Assembly (NCBI GenBank): GCA_003248805.1
Contig: QFQY01000038.1
Location: forward strand, 1 to 47,180
DNA: 47,180 nt
Direction: 5' to 3'
DNA from: Chelatococcus sp.
GTDB lineage: Bacteria; Pseudomonadota; Alphaproteobacteria; Rhizobiales; Beijerinckiaceae
Part shown: in pieces, positions 30,076-38,477 of the stretch
Numbering within the stretch: position 1 is the stretch's first letter
Layout: each line of letters starts with the position of its first letter
The notes under the pieces: generated by a model
What the model was told of the DNA's origin: nothing
The model's input: only the letters and a program-made list of their open reading frames with translations
The model's database searches: none
Program-made: the position numbers and the translations under genes

Positions 30076-31362
30076 ATGGCAGGCGAGAACTATCATCACG
30101 GGCCGGAGATCATCCGGATCGAGGATACGAGCGGCGTCGTCGTCGACCAGAAGATGGCGGTGACCTGGCTGCAGGGTACGGCTCCGGTCCAGGACGGCCA
30201 CGCCACCGCCGACGCGCGCAAGCCCTTCATCAACCAGCCCGTGATCATCCGAACCTGGGAGCAGGCGGTGGCCGCCTTCGGCGAGCCGAAGGCCGGCTAC
30301 TCGATCCCCCAGGCGCTGCGCTCGATGTTCAACAAGAACCAGGGCCAGGGCGTCGGCACGATCATCGTGAACAACGTGTTCGATCCCGACGTGCACAAGA
30401 CTGGCAGCGTGCCGGACCCGACGCTGGTCTCGACGGCCGACATGACCGGGGCCGTGGCGACCGACGGCAAGCGCACCGGCTTCGAGGTTTCGGCCGTCTG
30501 CTACAACCGCTTCGGCTTCTTCCCGCGCCGGATCATCGCGCCAGGCTTTACCGGCGTTCAGGGCATCCGGCAGAAGATGCTGGAGGTCGCGAACCGGGTG
30601 AAGGGTCACGCGATCTACGACATGACGTCCGGCGTCACCGTCCAGGGCGCGATCGAAGCGCGCGGTTCGGCCCAGCCCTTCGCGACGGCGTCCGGCCGTG
30701 CCGTCATCTGCTTTCCGCGGCTCTATGCGCTCGACGCGATCACCGGCGAGCAGTCGCTGCAGCCCTATTCGCAGCATTTCGCCGGGATCTGGAACCGCGT
30801 GATCGCGACGGAGGGGCCGCAGTACTCGCCTTCGAACGTCGCGATGGACGACGTCTCCGGCACTGAGATCGACATCGTCTGGGCGCCGAACGACTACAGC
30901 ACAGACACCAACCTGCTGAACGAGAACGGCATCGTCACCACGATGACGCGCTACGGCCAGGGCTTCCACACCTGGGGCGCCAGTTCGACGCTGTGGCCGA
31001 CCGTGCGCAACACGGAGGCCTGGCTTCATGCGCAGGTGGTGATGGACGCCATCGACGACGCCGTCCTGTTCTACACGCTGCCCTATACGGATCGCGGCGC
31101 GGTCATCAAGCGGCTGACGATCATCGAAGAGCGGGTGAACGCCTACCTCGCCTCGAAGTCCGGCACCGACGACCTCAACGCCTGGCTCTATGGCGGCAAT
31201 TTCCGCTTCAACCGCCAGAAGACGACGGCCGAGAGCATCGTCGGCCAGGGCCAGCTCTTCTGGGAACTCGACCGGCAGCCGATCGGCATCATGCACCGCA
31301 TGACGATCGAGGCGTCCACCAAGCTCGAATATGTCGACCAGGCGCTCGGCCTGGCCGCCTGA
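30076..31362 (+). CDS. Tail sheath protein
   Basis: This 428-residue contractile sheath subunit has the P2 FI/Mu L-type features. They are YHHGPEIIRIEDTSGVVVDQ at the N-terminus, FINQPVIIRTWEQAVAAFGE, GVGTIIVNNVFDP, SNVAMDDVSGTEIDIVW, NLLNENGIVTTMTRYGQGFH and ELDRQPIGIMHRMTIEAS. It proves that the virion is a myovirus. The tube gene follows 25 bp later. Confidence 0.93.
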   Translation: MAGENYHHGPEIIRIEDTSGVVVDQKMAVTWLQGTAPVQDGHATADARKPFINQPVIIRTWEQAVAAFGEPKAGYSIPQALRSMFNKNQGQGVGTIIVNNVFDPDVHKTGSVPDPTLVSTADMTGAVATDGKRTGFEVSAVCYNRFGFFPRRIIAPGFTGVQGIRQKMLEVANRVKGHAIYDMTSGVTVQGAIEARGSAQPFATASGRAVICFPRLYALDAITGEQSLQPYSQHFAGIWNRVIATEGPQYSPSNVAMDDVSGTEIDIVWAPNDYSTDTNLLNENGIVTTMTRYGQGFHTWGASSTLWPTVRNTEAWLHAQVVMDAIDDAVLFYTLPYTDRGAVIKRLTIIEERVNAYLASKSGTDDLNAWLYGGNFRFNRQKTTAESIVGQGQLFWELDRQPIGIMHRMTIEASTKLEYVDQALGLAA

Positions 31363-31387
31363 CGACGACACCTGAAGGATCCGCGAG

Positions 31388-31909
31388 ATGGACACGAACA
31401 AGGTCGGCCAGCTCACCAACGGCGACGTCTACTGGCGCGACAATCTCTGCGTCGGCCGCTTCAAGGCCTGCGAACGGCCCAAGATCCAGTACGAGAGCGT
31501 CGATCACGCATCGCTCGGCATGATCGCGGAGTTCGGCGCGCCCTCGCGCCAGCTCAAGAAGATGACCGGCAAGCTGGACCTCCAGTTCCTCGACGTCGAT
31601 CTGCTGGCCGAAGCCTACAACCCGACGATCGGGATCCCGCTGACGCTCGACGCGCCGGTCGACATCTTCGGCTCCGGCGGCCTCGACATCAGCCGCGGCT
31701 ACCGTCTGACCTGGCACATGACGGTGATGTTCGGCACCACCAGCTCCGGTGGCCACAAGCTCTCGAACGATTTCAGCGCCGAGTGGGAATATTCCTGCCT
31801 GCGCTTCGTCGAGAAAGCCTCGAACAAGTCGGTGCCGCTGCGCGAGATCGACGTGATGGCACAGGTCAACCGCATCAACGGCGTCGACGTCTGGCCGCGC
31901 TACGGCTGA
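31388..31909 (+). CDS. Tail tube protein
   Basis: This 173-residue protein follows the sheath, as P2 FII and Mu gp40 do. Beta-rich segments VGQLTNGDVYWRDNLCVGRF, KMTGKLDLQFLDVDLLAEAY, SRGYRLTWHMTVMFGTTSSG and a C-terminal LREIDVMAQVNRINGVDVW fit the tail-tube fold. It polymerises into the inner tube through which DNA passes. Confidence 0.88.
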   Translation: MDTNKVGQLTNGDVYWRDNLCVGRFKACERPKIQYESVDHASLGMIAEFGAPSRQLKKMTGKLDLQFLDVDLLAEAYNPTIGIPLTLDAPVDIFGSGGLDISRGYRLTWHMTVMFGTTSSGGHKLSNDFSAEWEYSCLRFVEKASNKSVPLREIDVMAQVNRINGVDVWPRYG

Positions 31910-31956
31910 AGGCCCGCGCCTTCCCGCACTCCCCCAGCACCTGAAGAGAGACCGAC

Positions 31957-32301
31957 ATGACCGAGATCGCCCAGGCCACCGCCGAGACCGACAGCCCGCT
32001 GATCGCCAAACTGCGCGCCATGAAGGAAGCCGGCGGAGAAGACGGCTTCACCCTGCCGGTGTCGAAAGTGCGCGTATCCTACGCGAAGTTCCGGCCGTTC
32101 GACGGCTGGGAAAAGGCGCAGATGCAGGCGGCCGGCAATGCGGCGTCCGTGAACCTCTACTACATCGTCCAGGTCTGCAAATTCGACGGCGAGCGGATGA
32201 TGGCCGGCCAGTATCGCGAGTACATCTGCGATGCCGACCACATGGCGATCTCGCAGCGCCTGTTCAACGGCAGCGGCGAGACGGCCGAGGGAAACGCCTG
32301 A
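31957..32301 (+). CDS. Tail assembly chaperone E
   Basis: This 114-residue protein sits between tube and tape-measure genes, as P2 gpE does. Its core is FTLPVSKVRVSYAKFRPFDG, then MQAAGNAASVNLYYIVQVCK and DHMAISQRLFNGSGE. Just before the stop lies a GGGAAAC heptamer in the right phase for a -1 shift, which would extend it by 51 residues into the E' frame. Such short and long forms wrap the tape measure and prime tube assembly. Confidence 0.85.
   Translation: MTEIAQATAETDSPLIAKLRAMKEAGGEDGFTLPVSKVRVSYAKFRPFDGWEKAQMQAAGNAASVNLYYIVQVCKFDGERMMAGQYREYICDADHMAISQRLFNGSGETAEGNA
32289..32295 (+). promoter_or_regulatory. -1 ribosomal frameshift site GGGAAAC
   Basis: The heptamer G-GGA-AAC (zero frame GGA AAC, shifted GGG AAA) is a canonical X-XXY-YYZ slippery sequence. 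It lies 3 nt before the E stop codon (32299-32301) and opens into the E' frame. Placement matches P2, lambda and Mu-type tail chaperone genes. Confidence 0.85.
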
Positions 32302-32450
32302 CCCGGCGCTGGCCGGGACGCTTCGATCGCTCCTTCCTGATGCGCTGCGGCTATCGCTTCTCGGAACTCGCCGCCATGTCGATCGAGGAGGTGTGCTGGA
32401 GGGCGGACGAGGAGCGGGCCTACGAGGAGGCCATCGCGAAGAAGGGGTGA
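32295..32450 (+). CDS. Tail assembly chaperone E' extension (by -1 frameshift)
   Basis: After slippage, translation continues from 32295 for 51 residues: a Trp/Arg-rich start, then RFDRSFLMRCGYRFSELAAM and SIEEVCWRADEERAYEEAIA. This makes a 164-residue fusion of E plus E'. The E' part resembles the short gpE' domain that contacts the tape measure. It has no good start codon or ribosome site of its own, which supports expression by frameshift. Confidence 0.8.
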   Translation, partial: RLTRRWPGRFDRSFLMRCGYRFSELAAMSIEEVCWRADEERAYEEAIAKKG

Positions 32451-32510
32451 ACCGTGGATTTGCAGCGCACTGAACGTCACCGTAGAGCGCGGCAACTCCT
32501 GGCAGAGACT

Positions 32511-33068
32511 TCAGTAGTCGTCGAGGCTCCAGCGCGTATTGGCCTGCCCCACCCGGACTTCCATCTTGTTGTTGTTCGCCTGGAAAATCTCACCCTTGCA
32601 GAGGCTGCACTGCAAGGTGTCGCGGTTGAAGTCCAGCTTCGACAGTTGCAGCGTCACCAGGCGCTTCGACTGCTCGAAGCAATGGGCACAATAGCGTATC
32701 GCCTGATGATCGCCGCGAACCGGACCTTTCGCCTTGTAGGCAAAGTTGCCGGGAGCCGTCTCCACCAAGTCGTATTTCTCCCGGTCGCATTCAAATGCCT
32801 GGAGACGGCTCAACTCATGCAGGATTTCAAGCATCTGCAAGCGGAGCGTGGCCGTCTCCTCGCGCGCAGACACCATCTTCTCGGCCATCTCGACGAGGAG
32901 TTCTCGCGCCTGCGCAGCCGCGGGGTCGAGCGCTTTGCCGTCCTTGCTCTTCCCGAAGAGCTCCTTCGCCTGCTTGGCGATCGTGAGTGTGTCCTGGATG
33001 GTCTTCAGGCCGCCGAAGCTCTCGACCGCCTGCTGCAGCATGGAAATGTCGACGCCGCCGATGTTCAT
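32511..33068 (-). CDS. Antisense zinc-ribbon accessory protein in tail operon
   Basis: This 185-residue protein is encoded opposite to the tail genes, between E' and the tape measure, with AGAGGA 6-7 nt before its ATG. The N-terminus is MNIGGVDISMLQQAVESFGG. A helical or coiled middle follows (ALDPAAAQARELLVEMAEKM, LEILHELSRLQAFECDREKY). The C-terminal part has CAHC and CSLC, a four-Cys zinc ribbon. The opposite orientation suggests its own promoter and expression in the lysogen. It may be a defence, exclusion or regulatory gene; not recognised. Confidence 0.75.
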   Translation of the reverse strand: MNIGGVDISMLQQAVESFGGLKTIQDTLTIAKQAKELFGKSKDGKALDPAAAQARELLVEMAEKMVSAREETATLRLQMLEILHELSRLQAFECDREKYDLVETAPGNFAYKAKGPVRGDHQAIRYCAHCFEQSKRLVTLQLSKLDFNRDTLQCSLCKGEIFQANNNKMEVRVGQANTRWSLDDY

Positions 33069-33132
33069 GGTGGTCCTCTGCCAATTCGAGCGTGGCGAGC
33101 CTGCCTGAGTCGCCTTCGCAGGAATAGCTCCC

Positions 33133-35640
33133 ATGGCTGACCTCCGGTTTGCGATGATTTTCGAGGCCAAGGGCCTCGACGCGCTCCGCAAGGAGATGGA
33201 GGCCTTCAAGACCGCCCAGCGCGAAATGGCCAACAGCAAGGAGGTCTCGGCCAATGCCGGCCAGAAGGCGGCCGAGACCGCCAAGCGCGAGATGGAGGCC
33301 ACGAAAGAGGCCGCCCGACAGCGCACTGTCGCCAACGAGCAGGCCAGGATCGAGAGCACCCGCGCCGAGCGCGACATGAGGCGGCGGGCCGCTGCCGAAC
33401 GCGCCATGGCCGATGAGATGCGCCGGGCGCGGGCGCGCGACGTGACAGCCACACGCGAGCAGATCAGGATCGAGGAGACCAAGCGGGCGGCCCAGGCCAA
33501 GGCGGCGCGCGAAGAACGGCTTGCCTATCTGGAGCGTCGCCGCCTCGTTCAGGCCGAGCACTACCAGAAGATGGCTGCGGAGCGCAGTCTGGCCGCCGAA
33601 CGTCAGCGCGCGGACGAGCGGATCGCCGCTTCGATCGCCAAGCGCTCTGGCCGCTCGCAGACGGACATCATGCGCGAGATCCAGGCGCAGCGAGAGCTTG
33701 GGCGGGCAGCCGAGACGGCAGGCCAGCAGGCGACGCGGGCGGAGAGCCGCTGGCGCCGGCTCGGCCAGACGATCCGCGGCATCCGCTGGGGGCGCGTCGC
33801 AGGCGAGGCGATGGTCGACCTCTCCAAGAACATCTCCAAAACCGTGGCGGACGGTGTCGCGAAGGGGCTTCGCGACGGCGGCGGGCGGGTGCAGTCGCTG
33901 ATGAATGGCGGCCCCGGCGGCAGTCGCCCCGGCGGCGCGGCCAGTGCGGCGATAAAGGAGCTGAGTTGGAATACAATCGTCGGAGCCGTCTCCGACAAAC
34001 AGGCCGCGCTCACCACGACGAACCAGATGATCGGACCGTATTCGGCGGACCAGGCCCGTGCGGCGGTGGCTGCGGCGGAACAGGCGCATGCGGAAACAGC
34101 CAGGCGCACGCCGCTCGCCGAATATCTCAACGCCGCGCGCGAAGTCTCGACGGCCGGCGTGATCGCGGACAAGGGCTTGATCAAGGAGATGGCCGACGCC
34201 GCCTTCGCCAACGGCCTCGACGTCACCGACATAGCCAGAGAGTACGCGGACGCGCTCAAGCGCAAGGATGCCGGTGGTTTTGCTTTGCGCATGGGCGCAA
34301 CAACTGCGCTTGGCGATGATGGTAGCCAGACGGTCAGGTTCCAGCGCGACGGTCAATTGATCGAGCGGCAGCTCACGCCTGGTTCCGAGGCCGCGATCAT
34401 GCGGGAGCTGATGGGTCGTCATGCCGGCGCCATCGCGCGCTACGCGGCGACACCGCAAGGCATCTGGGACACGGCGTTGACCCAGGGTAGAGCCAATGCA
34501 GCCACCGCGATGGAAGAGCCTTTCCGCAAGGCCACCGAGTGGATGCAGCGCTTCAACGACGCGATGAGCGGCTTCGACGGTGGCGCGGCCGGCTTCGGCA
34601 AGAAGATCGCCGACGGCATGGACCAGGCCGAGAAGCTGGTGATGTCGATCAGCACGAACATCAGCGCCATGGTCGGACCTGTGCATCAGGTCGTGGAAGG
34701 GCTGGGCGGCTGGAAGACGGTGGTCGGCGGGCTTGTCGTGCTGAACATCGCGGGCTGGCTCGGCGGTGCCGCGGCGGGCATTCGCGCCGTGGCCGGCGCC
34801 TCTTCCCTGCTCGCCGCCTCGCCGGCCGGGCGTGCTCTCGTCGGCCTCGGCCTCGCCGCCTATGCGCTCAACGAAGCATGGACCACCGACAAGCCCGAGC
34901 CGGGCAGCCTGAAGGCGAATGCGCGGGCGGAAGTCCAGGCGATCAAGGACGCGGTGGCCTCGGCCTGGCGCTGGGCCAACACGCCGCTGAACAGGCCGGC
35001 AGCGCCGGCCGGCCCGGCCGCGGAGGTGGCGATGCCGCTCGGCCCCGGGGCGGAGATGAAAGGCACTGACGCCAGCTCGGCTGCACGCGAAGCGCTGGCG
35101 CTGATGGCCCAGGTGCCGCCTGCCGCCCAAGCGATGGCGGGCGAGGTCACCGCGATCCTGGCCGCGCAGAACTTCCACGCACAGGGCGTCGCGATGATGG
35201 AGACGCTGGCGGAAGGGATCCGGGCCGGCGCCGCATCCGCCATCGGCGCGGTGCGCGAGGTGACGCAGGCGATGCGCGACCACCTGCCCCATTCGCCGGC
35301 CAAGGTCGGGCCGCTCTCCGATCTCGACAGGGTAAGGTTTTCGGAGACGCTCGCGGCGGCGATCCGGCCGGATCCGGCCGTCTCTGCCGTCCGCGCGGTC
35401 GCGGCCGGCATGCTCGGAGCCCTGCCTGCCTCGGGGGCCATGGCCGTGGGGAGCGGCGACGTGCCTGCGATCTCGCGCCCGGTCGGCGGCGGGGCCAGCG
35501 TCACCTATGCGCCGGTGATCCATATCGGCGCCGGGGCCGATCCGGCCGAGTTCCGGGCTCAGCTCGAGCAGCACAAGCACGAGCTGGTGAAGCTCCTCGA
35601 GGAGGCGCAGGCGCGCCGCTCCGATCTGAGGTTCGACTGA
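33133..35640 (+). CDS. Tail tape measure protein
   Basis: The N-terminus of this 835-residue protein is a long charged coiled coil (MADLRFAMIFEAKGLDALRK, AKREMEATKEAARQRTVANE). The middle has hydrophobic stretches (VVGGLVVLNIAGWLGGAAAG and LVGLGLAAYALNEAW) that may insert in the host membrane at ejection. The C-terminus contains DHLPHSPAKVGPLSDLDRV, a common end-domain motif of tape measures, then VIHIGAGADPAEFRAQLEQH. It sets tail length, roughly 120 nm for this size. It lies after the E/E' chaperones as usual. Confidence 0.93.
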   Translation: MADLRFAMIFEAKGLDALRKEMEAFKTAQREMANSKEVSANAGQKAAETAKREMEATKEAARQRTVANEQARIESTRAERDMRRRAAAERAMADEMRRARARDVTATREQIRIEETKRAAQAKAAREERLAYLERRRLVQAEHYQKMAAERSLAAERQRADERIAASIAKRSGRSQTDIMREIQAQRELGRAAETAGQQATRAESRWRRLGQTIRGIRWGRVAGEAMVDLSKNISKTVADGVAKGLRDGGGRVQSLMNGGPGGSRPGGAASAAIKELSWNTIVGAVSDKQAALTTTNQMIGPYSADQARAAVAAAEQAHAETARRTPLAEYLNAAREVSTAGVIADKGLIKEMADAAFANGLDVTDIAREYADALKRKDAGGFALRMGATTALGDDGSQTVRFQRDGQLIERQLTPGSEAAIMRELMGRHAGAIARYAATPQGIWDTALTQGRANAATAMEEPFRKATEWMQRFNDAMSGFDGGAAGFGKKIADGMDQAEKLVMSISTNISAMVGPVHQVVEGLGGWKTVVGGLVVLNIAGWLGGAAAGIRAVAGASSLLAASPAGRALVGLGLAAYALNEAWTTDKPEPGSLKANARAEVQAIKDAVASAWRWANTPLNRPAAPAGPAAEVAMPLGPGAEMKGTDASSAAREALALMAQVPPAAQAMAGEVTAILAAQNFHAQGVAMMETLAEGIRAGAASAIGAVREVTQAMRDHLPHSPAKVGPLSDLDRVRFSETLAAAIRPDPAVSAVRAVAAGMLGALPASGAMAVGSGDVPAISRPVGGGASVTYAPVIHIGAGADPAEFRAQLEQHKHELVKLLEEAQARRSDLRFD

Positions 35641-35641
35641 G

Positions 35642-36115
35642 ATGTTCGCCTGGCTCGGCTCCATCCGCATCGGCTCCAATGCGTTCACCGCGCCGACCCA
35701 GGCGTCGGAGACGGCCAAGGTCAGCTTCGCCCGCCACAATGTCGCCGAGGGCAAGCCCGTGCTCCAGGACATGGGCGAGGATCTGGACGGCAAGAAGCTG
35801 CACTTCTTCTTCGACGAGGCCTGGTGCGATCCGGAGGAAGAGCTGGGCCGGTTGCGGGCAGCCCAGCTCGCCCGCTCACCCTTGCCCTTCGTCACCGGCG
35901 CAGGGACCTTCACCGGCGCGCGCTACGTGATCGAAAGCATCGACCAGGAGATCAAGCGCACCACGCTCTCCGGCCGGACCGTCAGGCTGGACGCCTCTCT
36001 GACGCTGACAGAGAGCCCGGTGCAGGATCTGACCGGACTGGCGACCACGCTGCAGCGGGCGGCAGCCGCCGGGATCTCTGCGCTTTCGGGCCTCAACGTT
36101 TCGGTGCGGCGATGA
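35642..36115 (+). CDS. Tail protein U (P2 gpU family)
   Basis: This 157-residue protein has the gpU pattern: MFAWLGSIRIGSNAFTAPTQ, FFFDEAWCDPEEELGRLRAA, GTFTGARYVIESIDQEIKRT, and VRLDASLTLTESP. gpU caps or completes the tail near the baseplate end in P2-type assembly. It begins one base after the tape measure stop and its stop overlaps gpX. Confidence 0.87.
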   Translation: MFAWLGSIRIGSNAFTAPTQASETAKVSFARHNVAEGKPVLQDMGEDLDGKKLHFFFDEAWCDPEEELGRLRAAQLARSPLPFVTGAGTFTGARYVIESIDQEIKRTTLSGRTVRLDASLTLTESPVQDLTGLATTLQRAAAAGISALSGLNVSVRR

Positions 36116-36345
36116 GCTTCCTCCTCCATGTCGTCGGGCCGCTTGAGCGGTGGGATACCATCGCCTGGCGATACTACGGCGCGGCCGGCGCCTACCGCCC
36201 CATCGTCGAGGCGAACCGAGCCCTGTTCACCGATCCGCTCTCCGCATTGCCGGAGCTTCCCCCGGCAGGGACGGAGCTGAAGATCCCGATCGTCGCGGCA
36301 GCGAGCCGGCCGACGTCCGACGACCTGCCGCCGTGGTTGCGCTGA
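36112..36345 (+). CDS. Tail protein X with LysM-like fold (P2 gpX family)
   Basis: The 77 residues contain LERWDTIAWRYYGAAGAYRP, then IVEANRALFTDP and a PPAGTELKIPI close, the LysM-like pattern of gpX. It may attach baseplate parts to peptidoglycan-facing structures or brace the tail tip. It overlaps gpU (ATGA) and gpD (TGATG). Confidence 0.88.
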   Translation: MSFLLHVVGPLERWDTIAWRYYGAAGAYRPIVEANRALFTDPLSALPELPPAGTELKIPIVAAASRPTSDDLPPWLR

Positions 36346-37433
36346 TGGTTTCGCGCGCCGCGCCGCTCGATCTCGGCCGCCCGATCGCCCGGCTGACCTA
36401 TAACGGCGTGCCGCTATGGGACGCGATCTCGTCCGACGTGATCGACCTGACCTTCACCGACAACATCGAGGGCGAGGCCGACGAAATCCAGCTCAAGGTC
36501 CACAACGCCAGCGGCAAATGGTTCTCGGCCTGGACGCCGGAGCATGGCGACGAGATCGAGGGCGCGTTCGGTTATGTCGGCAGCATCATGGTGCCGCTCG
36601 GCACCTTCTTCGTCGACAAGCCGAGCGCCGCAGGCGGGCGCGGCGGCGACACCTTCTCGACCTCGGGTCAGTCGGCACCGGTGAGCAAGGCGCTGCGGAC
36701 CCAGAAGACACGGGCTTTCGAGAACCAGACGCTGGCCGACGCGGTGCGCAAGGTGGCCGGCGAACATGGGCTTGAGGTGGTCGGCACACCACCGGCCTTG
36801 CATTTCGAGCGGATCACCCAACGGCGCGAGACCGACCTCGCCTTCCTGAAGCGCCTCGCCGAGGATTACGGCTGCTTCTTCAAGGTGGCGGGTAAGAAGC
36901 TCGTCTTCATGGCGCGCTCGGAGGTTTGGGGGCGCAACGCGATCCGGACGATTGTGAAGGGATCGCGCGAGATCGTCAGCTACACGTTGAACTACGAGGC
37001 TGCGAAGACCGCCAGCAAGGCCAAGGCCTCCTACTATCTCGGCAACGAGAAGAAGAAGATCGAAGTCGAGGTCGAGGATAGCGAGGTCAAGACCGGCGAC
37101 ACGCTGCGGATCGACGATCGCGCCGAGAACGAGGGGCAGGCGCGGGAGCTTGCGAAGTCCCGGCTGCAAAAGGCCAATCTGAAGCAGTGGACCGGCAACT
37201 TCACGCTGGTCGGCGATCCGCTGCTGCTCGCCGGCCAAAACGTGCTGCTCTCGGGCTATGGCCGCTGGGACCGCAAATATTCGATCACGCGCGCCCGCCA
37301 TCAGCTTTCGCGCTCGGGCCTCACCACGGCGATCGAGCAGGCCGGAACGCGTGAAGGCGAAGGCTCCGGGCCAACGGAGAGCGGCAAGGCGGCCATCGCC
37401 TCGCGGCCGTCGACAGGGAGCGCGGCGCCATGA
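36345..37433 (+). CDS. Baseplate hub protein D (phage late control D family)
   Basis: This 362-residue protein, read from the ATG at 36345 that overlaps the gpX stop, belongs to the gpD/VgrG hub family. It has YNGVPLWDAISSDVIDLTFT, NIEGEADEIQLKVHNASGKW, ITQRRETDLAFLKRLAEDYG, CFFKVAGKKLVF and a long C-terminal beta part. It forms the central hub between tail tube and spike. The name late control reflects P2 history, not a regulatory role. Confidence 0.9.
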   Translation: MVSRAAPLDLGRPIARLTYNGVPLWDAISSDVIDLTFTDNIEGEADEIQLKVHNASGKWFSAWTPEHGDEIEGAFGYVGSIMVPLGTFFVDKPSAAGGRGGDTFSTSGQSAPVSKALRTQKTRAFENQTLADAVRKVAGEHGLEVVGTPPALHFERITQRRETDLAFLKRLAEDYGCFFKVAGKKLVFMARSEVWGRNAIRTIVKGSREIVSYTLNYEAAKTASKAKASYYLGNEKKKIEVEVEDSEVKTGDTLRIDDRAENEGQARELAKSRLQKANLKQWTGNFTLVGDPLLLAGQNVLLSGYGRWDRKYSITRARHQLSRSGLTTAIEQAGTREGEGSGPTESGKAAIASRPSTGSAAP

Positions 37434-38017
37434 GCGCGAACAGCCCCTTCAAGCGCGGCATCGTCCGCGAGCTGCGGGCCGAGAAGGCGCAGGCCCGCGT
37501 TGAGATCGAGGACGAGGACGGCGTCTCGTCCTTCTGGCTCTCGGTGAACTCGGCTCTGGCCTCGGGCAATGGCAGCCGGGTCTACGCGATGCCCGAGCTG
37601 GGGAGCCAGGTGCATTGCCTGGTCGACTGGCGTGGCGAGGATGGCTGCATCCTAGGTGCCTCCTACAGCGACAAGGATCCGCCGCCCGCCACAGACGCCA
37701 ACCATATCGCGATGAAGCTCGGCGGCGGGCTGGAGCTGGCCTATGACAAGGCGGCGGGAACGCTCGACCTCGCCACGACCGCGCCGCTGACGATCCGCTG
37801 CAACGGCACCTCGATCCGGCTCGATGGCGATGGCGCCACCGTTGTTGGCGGCAAGATCGTCCTGGACGGGCCGGTCGAGATGCCGAAGGGCTTTACCGCC
37901 GGGACCGGGGCCGCCGGCTCGCAGCCAGCCACGATCCGCGGCAAGCTCCATGCCGAGCAGGACATCACCAGCGCAACGCGCATCGCGGCACCGGTCGTCG
38001 ACGAAGGCGGCGCGTAA
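37430..38017 (+). CDS. Baseplate assembly protein V, tail spike (P2 gpV/Mu gp45 family)
   Basis: The 195 residues start with an OB-fold region (SPFKRGIVRELRAEKAQARV, EDEDGVSSFWLSVNS). MPELGSQVHCLVDWRGEDGC follows, then a repetitive beta region (GTLDLATTAPLTIRCNGTSI, RLDGDGATVVGGKIVLDGPV). This matches the membrane-piercing spike. It overlaps gpD by 4 bp. Confidence 0.9.
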   Translation: MSANSPFKRGIVRELRAEKAQARVEIEDEDGVSSFWLSVNSALASGNGSRVYAMPELGSQVHCLVDWRGEDGCILGASYSDKDPPPATDANHIAMKLGGGLELAYDKAAGTLDLATTAPLTIRCNGTSIRLDGDGATVVGGKIVLDGPVEMPKGFTAGTGAAGSQPATIRGKLHAEQDITSATRIAAPVVDEGGA

Positions 38018-38078
38018 GGCAGGACCCCTGTCATCGCCACCTCGCTAGGGATCCGCGCGCGCCCGTAACTTCGCGGGC

Positions 38079-38477
38079 ATGACCGGCATCGTCGACAGAG
38101 CGCAGATCCCCTTCGCGCATTGGCAGATGGCCTTGTCGCCGGCCGGGACCGACGACGGGCTCGGCCAGATCGTGACGGGCCTCGACGACCTGCATCAGTC
38201 GATCAACACCATCGTCCTCACGGAACAGGGCACGGTGCCGCTGCAGCCGCTGAAATGCACCCGGCTGCTGCCCTACATCGACAAGCCGCCCGCCATCGCG
38301 ATCCCGAACCTGACGCGCGAGATCTGGGACGCCATCACGGCCTGGGAACCGCGCGTCGTCGTGCAGCGGGTCGCGCCCATCGCAGCGGGGTTCAGCCATT
38401 GGCGCTTCCCGGTGTTCTGGTATCCGCGGGCCGACATCGCGCGCGAAATCCGCATGACGGAGGTCCGCTATGGCTAG
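38079..38477 (+). CDS. Baseplate wedge protein W (GPW/gp25 family)
   Basis: This 132-residue protein has FAHWQMALSPAGTDDGLGQI, the LTEQGTVPLQPLKCTRLLPY motif, and EIWDAITAWEPRVVVQRVAP, all typical of gp25-like lysozyme-fold wedge proteins. A short hairpin (GCCCG/CGGGC) sits directly before the start. Its stop lies inside the start of gpJ (8-bp overlap). Confidence 0.9.
   Translation: MTGIVDRAQIPFAHWQMALSPAGTDDGLGQIVTGLDDLHQSINTIVLTEQGTVPLQPLKCTRLLPYIDKPPAIAIPNLTREIWDAITAWEPRVVVQRVAPIAAGFSHWRFPVFWYPRADIAREIRMTEVRYG

Noticed and set aside
32827..35913. Long minus-strand frame (over 1000 codons) across the tape measure
   Set aside because: Composition is Arg/Ala/Gly/His-rich low-complexity without domains, and it is the complement of a well-supported tape measure gene.
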